The notes under the pieces are model-generated. The model was not told the DNA's origin. It searched no databases and saw nothing but the letters and a program-made list of their open reading frames with translations. Below are positions 10,129 to 21,868 of a DNA stretch of 64,000 nt, piece after piece (the first letter of the stretch is position 1; each line of letters starts with the position of its first letter). Origin of the DNA: Neoechinorhynchus agilis. Its lineage: Eukaryota > Acanthocephala. The position numbers were made by a program, and so were the translations under genes. The stretch covers positions 15,314,001 through 15,378,000 of the forward strand of contig CM121342.1 in the NCBI GenBank assembly GCA_051530055.1. The letters are read 5' to 3'.

Positions 10129-12558
10129 ATGAATATAAACCATCAGTACAGTATGCCCTACAGGATGAATAGCAGTGAGTTTAAAACTTTTAAACGTTTT
10201 ATAAAGCTTTTATAGGCGATAATGCTAGCTTGGGCCAGGGGCGGACCAATCAGCTTGGAGGGCATTTTATTAATGGAAGACCGCTTCCATATGAGACTAG
10301 ACGTCAAATTGTACAAATGGCAAGGGATGGGGTTAAACCTTGCATGATCAGTAGACAACTAAAAGTTAGCCATGGTTGTGTCAGTAAGATTTTGCAAAAG
10401 TCAGCATTTGCTCTAGGTTAAAAATTTTGTTGTAAAAGCAGCATTCTAGATTTCAAGCAACGGGAAGCATTATGCCTGGATCAGTAGGGACAAATCGAAC
10501 AGATAATTTGTCTCAGGTCGTTATCAGAAGTATTCTTGAGTTGAACGAACAAAACCACGGACGTATAAATGCAGCTAACATTCGACATTTACTTATAGAA
10601 AATCAAATTTGTTCCAGAGCTGACGCTCCAACAACTTCGCTTATAAATAGAATAATTCGAGATAATATGAATCAAGGTATTACAAATCCACTTGCGGTGC
10701 AATTTTAGCTTCATTCAAAAACATAGATGGTAATATTATAGATAACCATTTTGAGAATGCAAATCACAGAGGTCGACGCAATCGAACGAATTTCACTGCA
10801 GAACAACTAAATTTATTAGAGACACATTTTCTACGGCAAAACTATCCGGATGTTCAAGTGAGAGAGTATTTGGCTCATTCCACCGGGCTTACGGAATCAC
10901 GAGTTCAAGTTTGGTTTAGTAATAGGCGAGCGAGGGAAAGAAAAAAGAAACAAAGCCTTCAAGAGACAAGTGAAAATGGCACTACAGCTCAACAACCGTC
11001 AACGATAGCGAATCAAGCAACCCCATATTATTTTGAGCCCTTTCAGTATGGCCTAATTGGATATGACCAATACCAAATGCAATTGAATTCGTCAAATATG
11101 AACGTCGATCTCTCGGGAGAGAGTGGTCAACTCATTGGAGCAAATAATAATTTGGGATCAAGTCCAGCCGATATATACAGTAATTCCATGTACCCACCCA
11201 ATCACAACATACTTTCAGCTCCTAATATGACCATACCAGCAACCTCGGAAAGTAATGGGAATCTAAACAACATGACAAACGGAGAGTATGTTTACAGTCA
11301 ATGGTACGCAAACCCTCAAGTTAATTCGCGCGAGCGAGGATTAGCAGAAGAGCACACTGTTGGGATGAGCGAACGAAGTGACCTTCTCTCGAGTTCCGTA
11401 CAGCCAGGTCGAGAATTGAGCATAGATCCACTTCCACAATCGAAGACGCCTAAAAACATAAGTAGTTGGCGATTGGCTGATTCCACTGCTGTTAACAGTA
11501 ATTTCACTAAAGGAATAAGTGCAATGACACGTTCATCCTACGTTAATCTAACGAGAAAGCATTACTGCCATACCAGCGTGCATTCACCTGTCAAAAATCA
11601 ACAATCTTTGAGTGGAAACAATACAAGTAGATGGCGTTTGGTTGATGCCGCTGCAATGGACAATTTAGGTGAAGAAATAGGAAGGGATGCGAGTAAATCA
11701 CTTTGCACCCTGGTTTCTCAAAATCGTGAACTTCCAAATTTGGTGAATTCAAGGATATCCGCATCACCAAATATGGGACTTTGGGGTTTCCCGGAATCAG
11801 CCGTCAGCCAAAGTCCCTTCGAAGAACAGGCAGCTGGTCACGATCTACTTGCTCCAATTTCTGCTATCGATGCGCAGAGGAACGCATTGAACAATACAAG
11901 CACTGATTGGTATTATCGCGAGCGGAGTTGTGTCAACAATTCAGAAAGCGACATACCTGCTTCCGATTTAGCACGACAATCTCATAATGTTACCCGCAGT
12001 CAAAATGCAACCATGCCTTTGATGCATAACGCCCCTCGAGTTTCTCACAATCACAGCACGGCCGATTGGTATTATCCGGCGTGTGAGAGAGTCGACGTCG
12101 ATATAAAGCCTGACTCCGAAATGATTCGCCAGTACCACGAGACAAAAGACTGCTCGAAATTATCAGTGATAAAAACTAACAACGCCGAAGATATTATGAA
12201 TAATCTTTTTGCAACAAGCACTCGGAATCAGAAAATGCTGTCAGCCGGTACGGAACGCAAGCGCCTTGCAGAAGATAAAGATCGTCCAGAATTTAATTTA
12301 CGCTACAACCAGGCGCAGTTGCGTTCGGAAACGCAAAATGAAAGTAATCACAATGAAAGGATAACTGACAGAGCTGAATTGAAGCCGGGTCTTGAGATAT
12401 GTTCAGAGTGCAAGCATAAGGCTAAGTGCAAAAATCAGGATCCGGCAATTAAGCGAGTTCACCTCAATGAGTGGTATCCGGAAATGGAGATCGCGTTTAA
12501 GGTTTACCCAAAACAGGAAGATATCGTAAGAAACGAAGACAATCCAAAAGAAAACTGA
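10129..12558 (+). CDS. Paired-box and homeobox transcription factor (Pax, gooseberry/Pax3/7-like), copy 1
   Basis: Four exons: 10129-10174, 10216-10399, 10450-10676 and 10709-12558, introns 41, 50 and 32 nt, giving 768 residues. The PAI half of the paired domain is canonical: [17 protein letters not shown] ... [18 protein letters not shown]. The RED half is strongly diverged ([11 protein letters not shown] in place of the usual RPGAIGGSKP linker). The homeodomain starts [16 protein letters not shown] and its recognition helix, [14 protein letters not shown], carries serine at position 50, typical of Pax homeodomains. A short linker contains FKNIDGNII, possibly a degenerate octapeptide. The roughly 540-residue tail is rich in Asn and Ser and repeats a motif around W-(R/Y)-(L/Y) ([32 protein letters not shown]). 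The start ATG gives a short leader before the paired domain. A nuclear DNA-binding regulator by family; the 32-nt third intron is unusually short. Confidence 0.9.
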
Positions 12559-14510
12559 TTGAACCGAGGAAAATAGAAGAAGAGTTCAGCAATTGTTAAC
12601 ACAAAAAGCCAAAGACGTTCTTGCCGAATGAAGTTGATTGCTTTGACCTGAAAATACATTAGCGGAGAATTGTACAAATGATGTGTATGATACCTTGATG
12701 CTATATGGCGTGTGAATATAAGAAGTCAAGAATGGCTGAGAAGGTACGAATAACTTGTCAAGGCATAAATGTGTTATAAGTTGTTTAATTTGTAAATAAA
12801 TGCATTTCGTGTATTTATGAGTATAATTTTTTTAATATTGGACCGTATTAAAACCAACAAAGTGCACTTACATTTTAATTTATGTTTATAAGCCTTACAG
12901 AGAAAAGAACGAAGCAAAGTTCGTAAGTGGAACAATATTACCATGACCACATTTTCAAATAAAACGAATATTTAACAAAGTTGAAGGTAGAAAAACACAT
13001 AATATGTCAACCAGAACGCACAAGCAAAAATTTGTGGTCAAGGAGAGCTCAGTTCGCAAAATGCTTAAGCAAAAAAAATTCCGTGGAAATTTAACTTCAA
13101 TTTTTTTTAGCGTTTGTTGAGAGAAAAATTGAAAACGTTTAAATCAAGGGTGAATAAAGATTCGAGAGTTTCTGCTAATGATTCAAGAAATTATATTTTA
13201 GTAATAATCCAATGACTAAGAAATATTCTGTTGCAGCACTAATTAATTTCAATAGCACGCAAATTGCAAATTTTGCTTTTTTATCAATTAGCAAGTAAAT
13301 GAAATGTCATGAAAAAATTCTTTTCGAGACAAAAGAAAAGCTAAAAAATCCCCGGACTTAGACACTAATGTCAACTGGTAAAAAATGAAATATTAATTTA
13401 TATCGAGAGAAACCATTTGGGCCAGCATATAGACATACAGAGAAGCTTAAGAGCAAGAGAAAGATGACTAAATTTAGTTGACAATGGCAGATTGAATAAG
13501 CATTAGTTAATCATGTAGCGTAAAATAATAAATTACAAAAATTTTAGTTTTATATATTCTAAATTTGATAAAAGTTCTAAAAAGACTTAACGTGATCTAG
13601 TGCCAAGGCTAGCAATCAAAGAAAAAATTATTTGCCTTGATTGTGCAATATGGGTTTTTTTTATACACGCCATTTTTTAACGATAGACAAAAATGAATCA
13701 TCTTTTACGTTTGTTTGGAAAATACTGCAAAGGTATATTTTAAATTGAACTCGTACGAGTAAACTCTCAGAGCATTTAGCTAACATTTTTAGCTGCGCAT
13801 TCATAACAACTAAAATTTTACGCCCTTTAAATAAGAAATTATTACTCGTTTTCAGCGGCCAAATAAAAGCTCTAATACTGTCAACAATTAAATATTTAAT
13901 CGTTGGAAAATGTAAAGTATTGTTCGTACAAACTTCGAGGAACTGGAAATATTGCGGCGAGATGGATTATTTCAAGACGATAACCAATCATGTTTTCCAA
14001 AGACTATGTACTTGCAAATAATTGTAATTAACCTTCTTTGATATTGTAAAAAAAAATCATGCTTGCTAATAAATTAAACATCTTGAATTGATTCTCGAGC
14101 AAATTACAATGTTACGACTAGAACATTTTACAAAGGAACAAATTTGAGCGTAAGATAAATCATCAAATCTAAAGTCAACAGAGAACTTTCCAAGCACACA
14201 CGCAATCCAGTTTCCATAAAAATATTTTACTTTTGAAAATTCGCATATTAAAATTTGAGTGGCTATCGTCACTACATCGAAACAACAAAATCTCGACAAT
14301 AGCTAATGACCGTGCAATTGACTACGCAACCAAGCAAGGATATCTTGAAGGACTGTAGTTAATTTTGTCTACTTGCCAAAGTAACTCGTTCGTTCTCGCC
14401 ATTGGTTGCGACCTTCGATTGGTTTTAAACACTATTCGGTAGAAAATCTATATATTCTGGGCTGATTATTTATAAATCTTCTACTTATGATAAAAGGATT
14501 TATGCTTGTT
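12559..14510. other. Intergenic DNA between the two Pax genes
   Basis: AT-rich; no open frame with a recognisable motif. AATAAA-type signals near 12796 follow the first Pax gene. May hold regulatory sequence for either paralogue, but no block is conserved within the window except near 14770-15060. Confidence 0.4.
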
Positions 14511-14667
14511 TATGGCGTAAAATCAAAAGAATTTATTGATTCCAATATTTCGGCACAATCTTGTGCTTTTATCAAAATTGTTAGTGTTCACTGATAAAGG
14601 CACAAGATTGTGCCGAAATATTGGAAAAAAATAAATTCTTTTAATTTTACCGAAAAAAACAAGCATA
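14511..14667. mobile_element. Foldback element, Penelope-end-like, second family member
   Basis: The ends share TGCTTGTTTATGGCGTAAAA with the foldback at 4662 and the arms are inverted copies. The right arm contains CTGATAAA, then the perfect stem GGCACAA/TTGTGCC, then GAAATATTGG: the hammerhead layout, but with A instead of the conserved G in the CUGANGA block, so probably inactive. The left arm has the same arrangement in reverse. Confidence 0.7.
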
Positions 14668-14769
14668 AATAGTTCAATCTTAAAACCAAAAGATTTACAA
14701 TATATTAGTCGGACTTTACAAAAATATGACTGACCTTTCGGATAATTTAATTTTTTCAGAATTTAGCAA

Positions 14770-15060
14770 TTATGTGAGCCAATAAAACACGTTTTAGAAA
14801 AAATACCCGGTTGCGTGACTTATCCGTTAAAAACCGTGCATATTTGCTACCAATAAGTTCACGCATTTTAGTGATCGGAAAGAGAAGGTGGGTTATAGAT
14901 TCCCTGTATTGCTCTTTGAAAATTAGCCTTAAGCATGAAAAGAAGATTTTCTACCTCTAATCAATTACATTCTCCAGATCAAAAACACGTTCACCTTTTT
15001 AAATAACTTGTTCCGGTTATAATTTTACGTTTTAGCAAATATTAAATTCCGGCTAAATCA
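14770..15060 (+). promoter_or_regulatory. Upstream block of Pax copy 2, shared with copy 1
   Basis: Carries the same ordered motifs as 9500-9860 (CCAATA, ATTTTAGTGATCGGAAA, TCAATTACATTC, TTGTTCCGGTTA). Its distance to the ATG is about 200-260 nt here, against about 300-370 nt for copy 1. Retention while surrounding DNA has diverged suggests function, by inference. Confidence 0.45.
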
Positions 15061-15235
15061 AAATTTAATTTTTAAAAATACAATTTACGGCATTACTAAT
15101 TTTATCTTTAACATTTTAGGTTAACAATTACAAAACCTTTCTTAAAAATGCAAAATTGCAATTTTAAATTCTAATTCGTTGAAACGGTTCGAAAAATATC
15201 ACATTGTTGAATTTTTAGAGATAAAATTTAACAAT

Positions 15236-18108
15236 ATGACCAATCAGAGTTTTGGCGCAAGCGGCGATCCTTCCTGCAATTTAAATCAAGGTATATTTTA
15301 TATCGTATTGATTCGTCGCTGATTGATTTTGATGCACATCAGATGATTCTCGTTTCGTACAAGGGCGTATAAATCAGCTGGGAGGGCATTTCGTGAATGG
15401 GCGACCTCTTCCACCGCACGTCCGTAAAAGCATTGTGGAATTGTCACAAGAAGGAGTAAAGCCGTGCGATATTAGTAGGATACTCAGAGTCAGTCACGGA
15501 TGTGTAAGTAAAATCTTAAACAGGTAAATATTTTTGTCTAAAGTATCGATTTTTTTCCTTAAAAATAAAAAAGATTTAATGCGACTGGCAGTATAATGCC
15601 CGGATCGCATGGAATTAATAAGCTAGAAGCATTGCACCCAGCAGTTATTGAGCAAGTAGTTATGCTTCACTATGAGCACGAAGGAGATATAAGTGCACAG
15701 AATATCCGAAAAGCGTTGGTTGAACGAAGAATCTGCTCAGAGGCTGACGCACCTACAACAAGTCTTATCAATCGAATCATAAAAGATTACGCATTACAAG
15801 GTATTTAAAATGAAAATACTGAGTTTAGTTTAAAGCACGGAGCATTTTAGACCCCAACGACATGGGTGGTGAAAGTCGAGTCGATGGCCGTGCAAGGCGT
15901 CGCCGTAACCGAACCAATTTTACCTCTGAACAGTTGCATATTTTGGAGTCAAATTTCCAACTGGAAAGGTATCCGGGTGCTAATTCGAGAGACGATATTG
16001 CAAGAAGGACGGGTCTTTCTGAGTCCACTGTTCAGGTATGGTTTAGTAATAGAAGAGCAAGGGAAAGGAAAGGAGAGCAAGTATTAAGAATGGGTCAAAT
16101 GGTACCTCAGCAACCACCACGAGATGATCTTAGATATTTTGATCCAGCCCGCTACCATGAAATGAATCCACCAGATTGGCTGCTTCATAATATACAACCT
16201 GGCCATCCTCATCTTATGCCGAACATAGTAGAGATTCCTGCAATGGTGACAATCGAAAACCAACCGACGATGAATCCAGTTGATGCAACTCTTGGTTTAA
16301 ACAACAGCTTCGTTATTGGGAATAATCAACAAAATTTGTACAATCAATACCAACCAAACCTTCAAAATTGTACTTTAAACAGGCATGTAAATTCAAGCTA
16401 TGTGCCCACCAGGAGGCGAACTGTGCAGTCAGACAACGATGCTCAAATAATCACATTGGACGATAATCAAAGTGATAATTCAAACCAAGCCTCAAACCAG
16501 CATCAAAGTGGAACAAGTTCAACATCGATATCAGCTACAGACGAAACAATGAGTCCTAATGATCAAGAACATCAACGCCAAAACGTAACGGAGCGCCAGA
16601 ACCTTCATCTATCACAATACAATCAATCGATGATGCAGTATGGCAATAAAAAACACCCAATAGCAGAAAACGCAGTAAACGAATACCAAAATGATGGACG
16701 AAATCAATCGTCAATTTCAGCGTCAATCCATGTTCCAAGAAATGCTGAATATACTGATAATGAGACGAGCCAACAATACCGCGTTTATAATGAGAGAGGT
16801 GAATTTCAGAAATACAGAGAGAATCAATCTCGAGTTCACAATAAATCTGCAGACAATCAAAATGAAACCTTTCGTAGAATTAAAACGTTTTCTCATCAAA
16901 CAAAATCGATTCAAACTGATGTGAGTGGAGCGACGAATCAATACGATTCTCGTAATCGTTCAGGTGAGTTCCAAAATTTCGAGACTAACAGCAAACGGCG
17001 CCGTTTGGAAAATGATGATGCTGAAACCAATAATAACCAACAAGCAGCGATGCAAAATCGTGATCCACTGCAGTTAGTTTTTGACGATGTTAAAAGATTA
17101 TCGAAAAAGTACAATGTTCGTGATCCCGCTGGCGAATTTCAAGACTACAACGAATATCAAGTACCTTATCACTTGGGTAATACTGACCCTCGGCAGTATG
17201 ATTACCGTGAAAGAACGAATTTCAATGTTCATCAGGGAATGACTGATCAGACGCACAAAAGACGAGGTTCATACAGAAATTCTAAAGAACATCAATCGCG
17301 ACGCCAGAAAGACACATGCGATTCTAATAGAAACATCAATAAACGCCACAAAAGGAATCAGAATATTCATAATCAACAACCTGCAATCGAAAATTCGCCT
17401 GGGTTTCGACAGTACGGAGTTTACTACCATCCAGAATTTTACTTTCCTGACGGTGAAGTCGGATTCTACAAAGACAAACAGGAAATGGAAGTAAATGATA
17501 ATCAGTTAATGCAGATAAAGACTGAACCTGTTGAAATCGATGATGAATGTATAGGTCATAAACGAAGAATCGATTCTCTTCAATTGGGCGAACGATATCA
17601 TGACAATGACAGATTCAAAGATTATCAAAAACATGCGGAAATGGATAATAATCTGCTAAAGACAATAAAAACAGAAATCCCTGAACGAGATGATAAACAT
17701 CAAAGAGATTTGAGTGGATTTGAACAAAATTCACGCTATGAAGAAGAGGAAATAGCTAATAATCCGGTGCAACAATTGAGCGAAGGATACCCCGAAAATT
17801 ATGAACTAGTATTTGAATATCCATATTATGAAATATATGATTCAAGGCCGCAAATGGAAGTAGCAAACCAAAATAACAATATGGATCAAAAAGAACCGAT
17901 AGCCTCAACCGATTTACAGTCACAAACTCTCAATGCAATCAGAGAACCTGAAACTGAAAGCAATAAAGAAAAATCTTCGGATGGCGATGCTGCAGCCAAT
18001 GGTAATACAGAACAGCGCAATTGCCATCTGGCAAATGACAATCTAGACAGTCCAATAAGAAGACTATTCAATAAAGATAAGTATACGTTATTCACGATGG
18101 ACATTTGA
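15236..18108 (+). CDS. Paired-box and homeobox transcription factor (Pax, gooseberry/Pax3/7-like), copy 2
   Basis: Four exons: 15236-15290, 15364-15523, 15574-15800 and 15851-18108 (introns 73, 50 and 50 nt), 899 residues. Intron phases (1, 2, 1) and the 227-nt third exon are identical to copy 1. The PAI half is canonical ([20 protein letters not shown] ... [15 protein letters not shown]); the RED half again has [10 protein letters not shown] and ends [12 protein letters not shown]. The homeodomain ([18 protein letters not shown] ... [14 protein letters not shown]) has Ser50. The tail of about 680 residues is rich in Asn, Gln, Arg and charged residues. It repeats a motif ending GEFQ-x-(Y/F) at three places ([24 protein letters not shown]), each after an Arg-rich/Tyr segment. 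Two IKTE sites ([14 protein letters not shown]) fit the SUMO-acceptor consensus. The tail has no family resemblance I recognise. Confidence 0.92.
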
Positions 18109-19376
18109 AGCGATGCGTTATTGATTAGTTAGATAATTAGATTTCTTAGAGAATGATCAGGCGTTTTATTGTCTCCTTAACTGCGATTGAAAATAAAACG
18201 TTTCTTTGGCATTTAATACAAGTGCGATAATTTTTTGCAGTTACAACAAATCCATGTTCTCGTTATTAATCAATGAATCTATCACTATCCCAAAATAAAA
18301 TCAGTCATGAGATTGACTCAAGTCTGCTACTATTTACTTCAAAAAATTTAAGAAACTGTATTAACGCTAAATCTTTTCGTGCCAATAAATTGCAATTTCA
18401 TTTACTGAGACTAAAATAAGTATCTTCGACCAATCAGCATATTTAATCATTACGAAAGCTAAAAAGCAGCGACAATTAAAGAGTGTATTTTATTCTAAAC
18501 GAATCCTTCAAAGTAAATACTGTACATTTTGTCAAACGCGTAGAAGATTTTAATACTTCGATAACTTTTCTCTTTACCTTAATAGCCTGTGCTGATTTAG
18601 GGTTTTTAATAAAAATTTAGCATCAATCAAAAGTTTTTGAAAGAATAGTTATAAAATAAATCCTTATTGTTTAGGTATTCACCAGGCAAACAACTTTTTA
18701 TTAAAACGTTTCGGACCTCGTCGGGTTCATGCATGATTCCATGGTTTGTATTTTCCCACATAAAGGTTGTAGTTTATTTTGATCAAAAAAAGGTTTCTAA
18801 TCCCACCTTCGCACCTGCAAGTATGTAAATTTGGGCTATTCTGTCTTTAGAATAATATAAGTTAAAGATTCCAATAATACGGACAAAAGATAAATTATCA
18901 AGCGGACCTGCCGACATTCAAGACGAAAGCAATTGGCACCTAATTAACATCGTAATCACAAAACAACAGGATTTGCAAGGCGTACTCATCACCAGGACGA
19001 CTAGAGAATTGATTACTGTTGGATGGACCAAAGACTGTTTTCCTCGAAGATAAAATTTCAATTGAAAATGTAGCCGAAGCACCTGAAGACGGATCCAACA
19101 AGAAGATTAAACATCGCAAAAATGAACGAATAAGCAACATCATAAGCCTTAAAACAGCAGTCAAGCAACCTCTCTAGAATTTCACATGCAAAACGATTTC
19201 CTAACACTGAGAAAAGCAAGTTCTCGTTTTCTAACGCATAATCAGGTTTTTAATTGGACTAAAAGCTAACATTTCATCAATTTAAGGACAAAAAGCATCC
19301 AGGTGGATCCATTTTCTGGTTTTACACTATTTCTAGATTGGTGCACCAAAAGCAAGTAAAAAGCTGAAGGAAAAAA
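18109..19376. other. Intergenic DNA 3' of Pax copy 2
   Basis: AATAAAA near 18191 is a plausible polyadenylation signal for the Pax gene. The remainder is AT-rich with only short open frames lacking recognisable motifs. Confidence 0.4.
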
Positions 19377-19636
19377 CGAAAATCTATGCTCATTATCGAA
19401 CAATTCCGTGTTTGAGGTTTTAAACAAAACAAATAAGTTTATTCTGTGTTGAAGTGAAAATCCCCTGCATGGCTGTATCATTTTCCTTGGGCCAACCGAC
19501 CACAGATGTTGGTCAAGGAAGCGCATAAAATTACTTAATACTCTGAACCGTACGGTTAATGAGTTTGTACATCCCTCCCGATTCTCAGATACATCCTGAG
19601 GAGGTGGGACTCATCAGTGAGTTTCCTCCCTTCAGC
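19377..19636 (-). repeat. Interspersed repeat, copy A (about 260 bp)
   Basis: Nearly identical by eye (more than nine-tenths) to 23403-23663 over its whole length, and a 50-bp part occurs inverted at 6998-7047. It contains TCCGTGTTTGAGGTTTTAA and ends TTTCCTCCCTTCAGC. Its minus strand has CTGATGAGTCCC but lacks the GAAA block, so it is not a hammerhead. The element class is unknown. Confidence 0.7.
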
Positions 19637-20204
19637 TGCATTTTGTTTCCTCTTGGCTTTGCGTTGTCGGCGAAAAATGATAATGAACCTTTTGAACCTT
19701 AGAAAGATTTTCGATGCCATTTCGATCAGACTACGGAATGTACAAACTATGCAAGTTTTGATATTTAATTTCCGGCCAATTGAATTATTTTATTTTTTCT
19801 AAAGAAATCACATGCTCATACTATCCAAGGCACTCAACAATGAACCATCGAAACTATCTTTTCCATCATTTTCTATTTTGACTTTTCTTGATTGGTGCTG
19901 CTCCAAGTGGGGGATAGTAATCGTCTAAAACGTTGATGTTCATTGATATGACCCACAAGTTGATTGCGGCGCCTTACAAGAATACCAACGAATTTCATTA
20001 TTCCAGTTAACTCAACATTGAGTCAGCGAATATGCAGTTAAAGCAAAATAGGACATAACTCCTTCAGCATTGTATCTTCCATAAAAAGACACAAAACGAA
20101 TAAACTCTTCAAGGTTATCGCAGTATCTCTTCTAAATTTAACTACTTTCGTTCTTTTAAAAGTATGAAGCGCTGTGCTCAATTTCTTTAACCCTGTTCGT
20201 GTTT
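19637..20204. other. Spacer before the ABCC gene 3' end
   Basis: No coding exon recognised. It should contain the 3'UTR of the minus-strand ABCC gene. Confidence 0.35.
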
Positions 20205-21868
20205 CTAAAACTCAATATATTCGACATCATCCACCTCTGTAGTCTCAGAATATTTGCCACCAGTACTCGCCGCCATCTGATAGAAGATCGAGTTTTCGTT
20301 CGCCAACAACTCTAATGGCTTTCCACTCTCGACCACATCCCCATCTTTCACAAGCATAACTACATCGCTGTAGATTGCATCTTCGAGCTTGTGCATTACA
20401 CTGATGACCGTACATTCCGTCAACTCCCTACTTATAATCTCTTGAATCTGAATCTGGGTTTGCTGGTCGACTTTGGAACTGGCCTCGTCAATCAGAACAA
20501 TTGATTTCTTTTTTAGTAGTATCTTCGCCAACCACAATAACTGCCGCTCGCTTATTCCGAATTCCGATTCGCCTTCGCACACGTAATCGAGTTTGTTCGT
20601 TGAATCTTGAATGCTCAATTGCCGAATTCGATTATCCAGTCCAACCTGTAAGTTTATACTTGCATTTAAAAGTAAAAAGAGCCACACGTACTTTCTGAAG
20701 GACATCCCAAATCTCAGTGTCTGACTTTTCTTGAAAGGGGTCCAAATTAAGTCGAATACTGGTCTTCATCAATACCGCTTCCTAGAAATAGCTCAATTTA
20801 GTTTGTATTGTGAAAAATCCATCCTACCTGTGGAAGGAGTGAAATACTGCGTCTTAGTTGATTGAGATTCATTGATTCAGTGTCAATACCGCCAACGATA
20901 ATCTTTCCTTCTACAATTCCCAATCTAAATATGGCACCGAATATGGTGCTCTTTCCTGCTCCAGTTAGTCCAACAATAGCAACCTATTTGCTTACAGTGT
21001 TTAAAATACCAAGAAAATGCTTTAGCGCACAACAAAGGGAAGATCCTTAAAATACTTGAAATGGGCGTTGATGAATTCTATTGAATTATCAACATAAGGA
21101 GGTTTTTCTATTTCATCCCATGATCCGGTGTTCGGTTCTTGAACAGTATCATAAAGATCGAAAACTCCAGCAGCCGACAGCAACTATCAATCATAGCGAA
21201 CATTATTTCTTGTCGAAGCAATGCTTTTACGAATGTGATTAGTACTTAGTTGAGCCTCTTGGATAAAATATCGGGCATCTTCAGCAACAACAAGTGTATA
21301 TGTCACTGCCAGTTGTCCGACCTCGATTTTTCCTTTTACGATTTTTCATTACTTGGAATTTTTAATTGCTTGCAATTAGCTAACCAGTGTAAAAGAACAA
21401 GAAAACAATTGAAGTCTTCAGCATGACTAAGAGAATAACGAAATCAATAGTGAGCTGAGCTATGCGATCAAGCAAAGTAAGCGTGTATCGCAGTTTATTG
21501 TTGGTATCTAAAACGATTATATCAAAAAAATCTCATTTATCGAAGCAATCTCAAACCAATTGTGTACTCGAACTCTGATATCATTTCATATTCAGCTTTA
21601 GATGCTCGAACGGATACGAGACCTTGGTGGGTTGCTATCAAATGGGTTAGTATGTTTGTTCGAGCTACAAGATGAATGTTTCAAGATGAGCGTAGCATTT
21701 TCAAACAGGAGTCTTACTGTCAGATTCCATTTGATATCCTGCGGCCATTAGATTTATTTGGTGGTATACCAGGAAAGCCATAGCTAAAATCGCCGGTGGT
21801 ACGAATGCGACCGGTACAGGACAGATGCAGCAAATGTAGATCATTAGTGCAAAGATTAGTGAATCATC
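20205..21868 (-). CDS. ABCC/MRP-type ABC transporter, C-terminal half (TMD2 and NBD2), partial
   Basis: ABCC proteins export organic anions and conjugates across membranes using two transmembrane and two ATPase domains. Minus-strand exons found: 21718-21868, 21557-21664, 21385-21507, about 21250-21332, about 21040-21185, 20828-20983, 20692-20781 and 20205-20645. They cover the end of TMD2 (GLVSVRASKAEYEM resembles the family's GLWTIRAYKAEE) and NBD2: Walker A GLTGAGKST, Q-loop SLLPQ, Walker B IVLIDEAS and H-loop SVMHKLED. The signature motif reads ISERQ rather than SxGQ, which is unusual. Just before Walker A a frame break at about 21005-21025 separates LPFVV from LKHFLGILN; a 47-nt GT-AG intron could remove it but would delete a normal strand. 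Upstream of 21868 the homology stops near repeat DNA, so TMD1-NBD1 is absent. Probably a decaying half-gene, closest to ABCC4 by eye. Confidence 0.75.

Noticed and set aside
19560-19640. CTGATGAGTCCC on the minus strand of the 260-bp repeats as a hammerhead ribozyme
   Set aside because: A GTCCC/GGGAT stem can form, but the GAAA block is replaced by GTA(A/C)AAA in both copies.
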